Program-made: the position numbers and the translations under genes | The notes under the pieces: model-generated | Database searches by the model: none | What the model was told of the DNA's origin: nothing | The model's input: only the letters and a program-made list of their open reading frames with translations | Shown: positions 16,580-16,796 of the stretch, piece after piece | Layout: each line of letters opens with the position of its first letter | How positions within the stretch are numbered: the first letter of the stretch is position 1 | NCBI GenBank assembly: GCA_910584545.1 | Contig: CAJUBC010000049.1 | Span: 1 to 16,796 of the forward strand | Direction: 5' to 3' | Source: an uncultured Muribaculaceae bacterium | Lineage (GTDB): Bacteria; Bacteroidota; Bacteroidia; Bacteroidales; Muribaculaceae | Length of the DNA: 16,796 bases

Positions 16580-16609
16580 AAAAAATAGGAGGAGACTTGC
16601 GTCCCCTCC
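16580..16609 (-). terminator. Terminator-like hairpin in the rimP operon leader (possible attenuator)
   Basis: Read on the - strand, GGAGGGGAC, loop GCAA, GTCTCCTCC gives a nine-pair stem with a single G-U and a GNRA-type tetraloop, followed at once by TATTTTTTAG. It lies 11 bases upstream of the rimP start and begins within about ten bases of the start site expected from the -7 box. The shape is that of an intrinsic terminator. It could instead be a 5' stabilising hairpin, or end a transcript coming from beyond the window. The structure is seen directly; its function is inferred. Confidence 0.6.
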
Positions 16610-16620
16610 GGAATTCATTG

Positions 16621-16628
16621 CAAAGATA
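16621..16628 (-). promoter_or_regulatory. Candidate -7 promoter element of the rimP-nusA-infB operon
   Basis: On the - strand this reads TATCTTTG followed by C, an exact TAnnTTTG match 52 bases upstream of rimP. It predicts a start site near 16614-16616. No exact -33 TTTG lies about 20 bases further up; the sequence there is AT-rich. Confidence 0.55.
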
Positions 16629-16675
16629 GTAAAAATCCCACATTAAATCCATGCAGCGACCCCTAAAACGGACCC

Positions 16676-16693
16676 GCGACATGTTTTTGTCGC
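16676..16693. repeat. GCGACA/TGTCGC inverted repeat upstream of rimP
   Basis: GCGACA (16676-16681) and TGTCGC (16688-16693) are perfect arms around TGTTTT. A further GCGAC lies at 16655-16659. It is about 50 bases upstream of the -7 box, so it could be an operator or the hairpin of a + strand terminator (TTGATTT follows). Which one cannot be told from the sequence. Confidence 0.35.
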
Positions 16694-16703
16694 TTGATTT
16701 AAC

Positions 16704-16720
16704 AAATATTATGAATATTT
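16704..16720. repeat. AAATATT-ATG-AATATTT inverted repeat upstream of rimP
   Basis: Two perfect seven-base arms are separated by three bases, giving a 17-base near-palindrome in an AT-rich stretch, flanked on each side by a TTAAC/TTAAC-like direct repeat. The size and symmetry would suit a dimeric DNA-binding protein, but AT-rich sequence yields such symmetry by chance. From here to the right window edge I see no gene. Confidence 0.3.
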
Positions 16721-16796
16721 AACATAATTCATCCTCGATCCGTAACTACTCAGGTCTGCAAATAGTGTCACGAGTCGCCGGGGTCCGACTGACCTC

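Noticed and set aside
16773..16790. AGTCG/CGACT arms near the right edge as part of an RNA gene
   Set aside because: Only five pairs with an eight-base loop, no tRNA acceptor or T-arm pattern, and the sequence is cut by the window end.

Overview
The window reads as chromosomal core sequence from a Bacteroidales bacterium. The evidence is a one-piece SecD-SecF fusion, a diheme-type (class B) fumarate reductase iron-sulfur subunit, an IF-2 with a long Lys/Pro/Ala/Glu linker, Bacteroidetes-style lipoproteins and secreted proteases, near absence of Shine-Dalgarno sites with A-rich leaders instead, and several TAnnTTTG (-7) promoter elements. The GC-rich coding sequence and the gene order would suit the Muribaculaceae, but that family placement is an inference from style, not from a search.

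Left part (1-1670, + strand): the 3' end of the fumarate reductase/succinate dehydrogenase flavoprotein gene, an intercistronic hairpin, and the complete iron-sulfur subunit gene, closed by a strong inverted-repeat terminator. That terminator also serves the convergent lipoprotein gene at 1708-3696 (- strand; Ig-like Big_5 domain plus a transthyretin-like carboxypeptidase-regulatory domain). The lipoprotein gene diverges from secDF (3938-6913, + strand) across a 241-base AT-rich spacer. This spacer has two TAnnTTTG boxes facing secDF, one facing the lipoprotein gene, and a nine-codon ORF in the secDF leader. secDF ends in two consecutive hairpins, followed by an unrecognised secreted protein of 238 residues (7113-7829).

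Right part (7916-16568, - strand): one probable operon read leftwards, rimP - nusA - infB - folK - tricorn-like S41 protease. RimP matures the 30S ribosomal subunit, NusA controls elongation and termination, IF-2 loads initiator tRNA, FolK makes a folate precursor (needed for formyl-Met-tRNA), and the last gene encodes a periplasmic beta-propeller/PDZ/serine peptidase. A TAnnTTTG promoter lies upstream of rimP. The leader carries a nine-pair hairpin with a GCAA loop followed directly by a U-run, the shape of an intrinsic terminator or attenuator.

I see no mobile element, CRISPR array, tRNA, rRNA, phage gene or defence cassette. Nothing in the window amounts to a new multi-gene system. The points most worth a second look are the rimP-operon leader hairpin, the protease riding at the end of a translation-factor operon, the orphan secreted protein, and the secDF leader.
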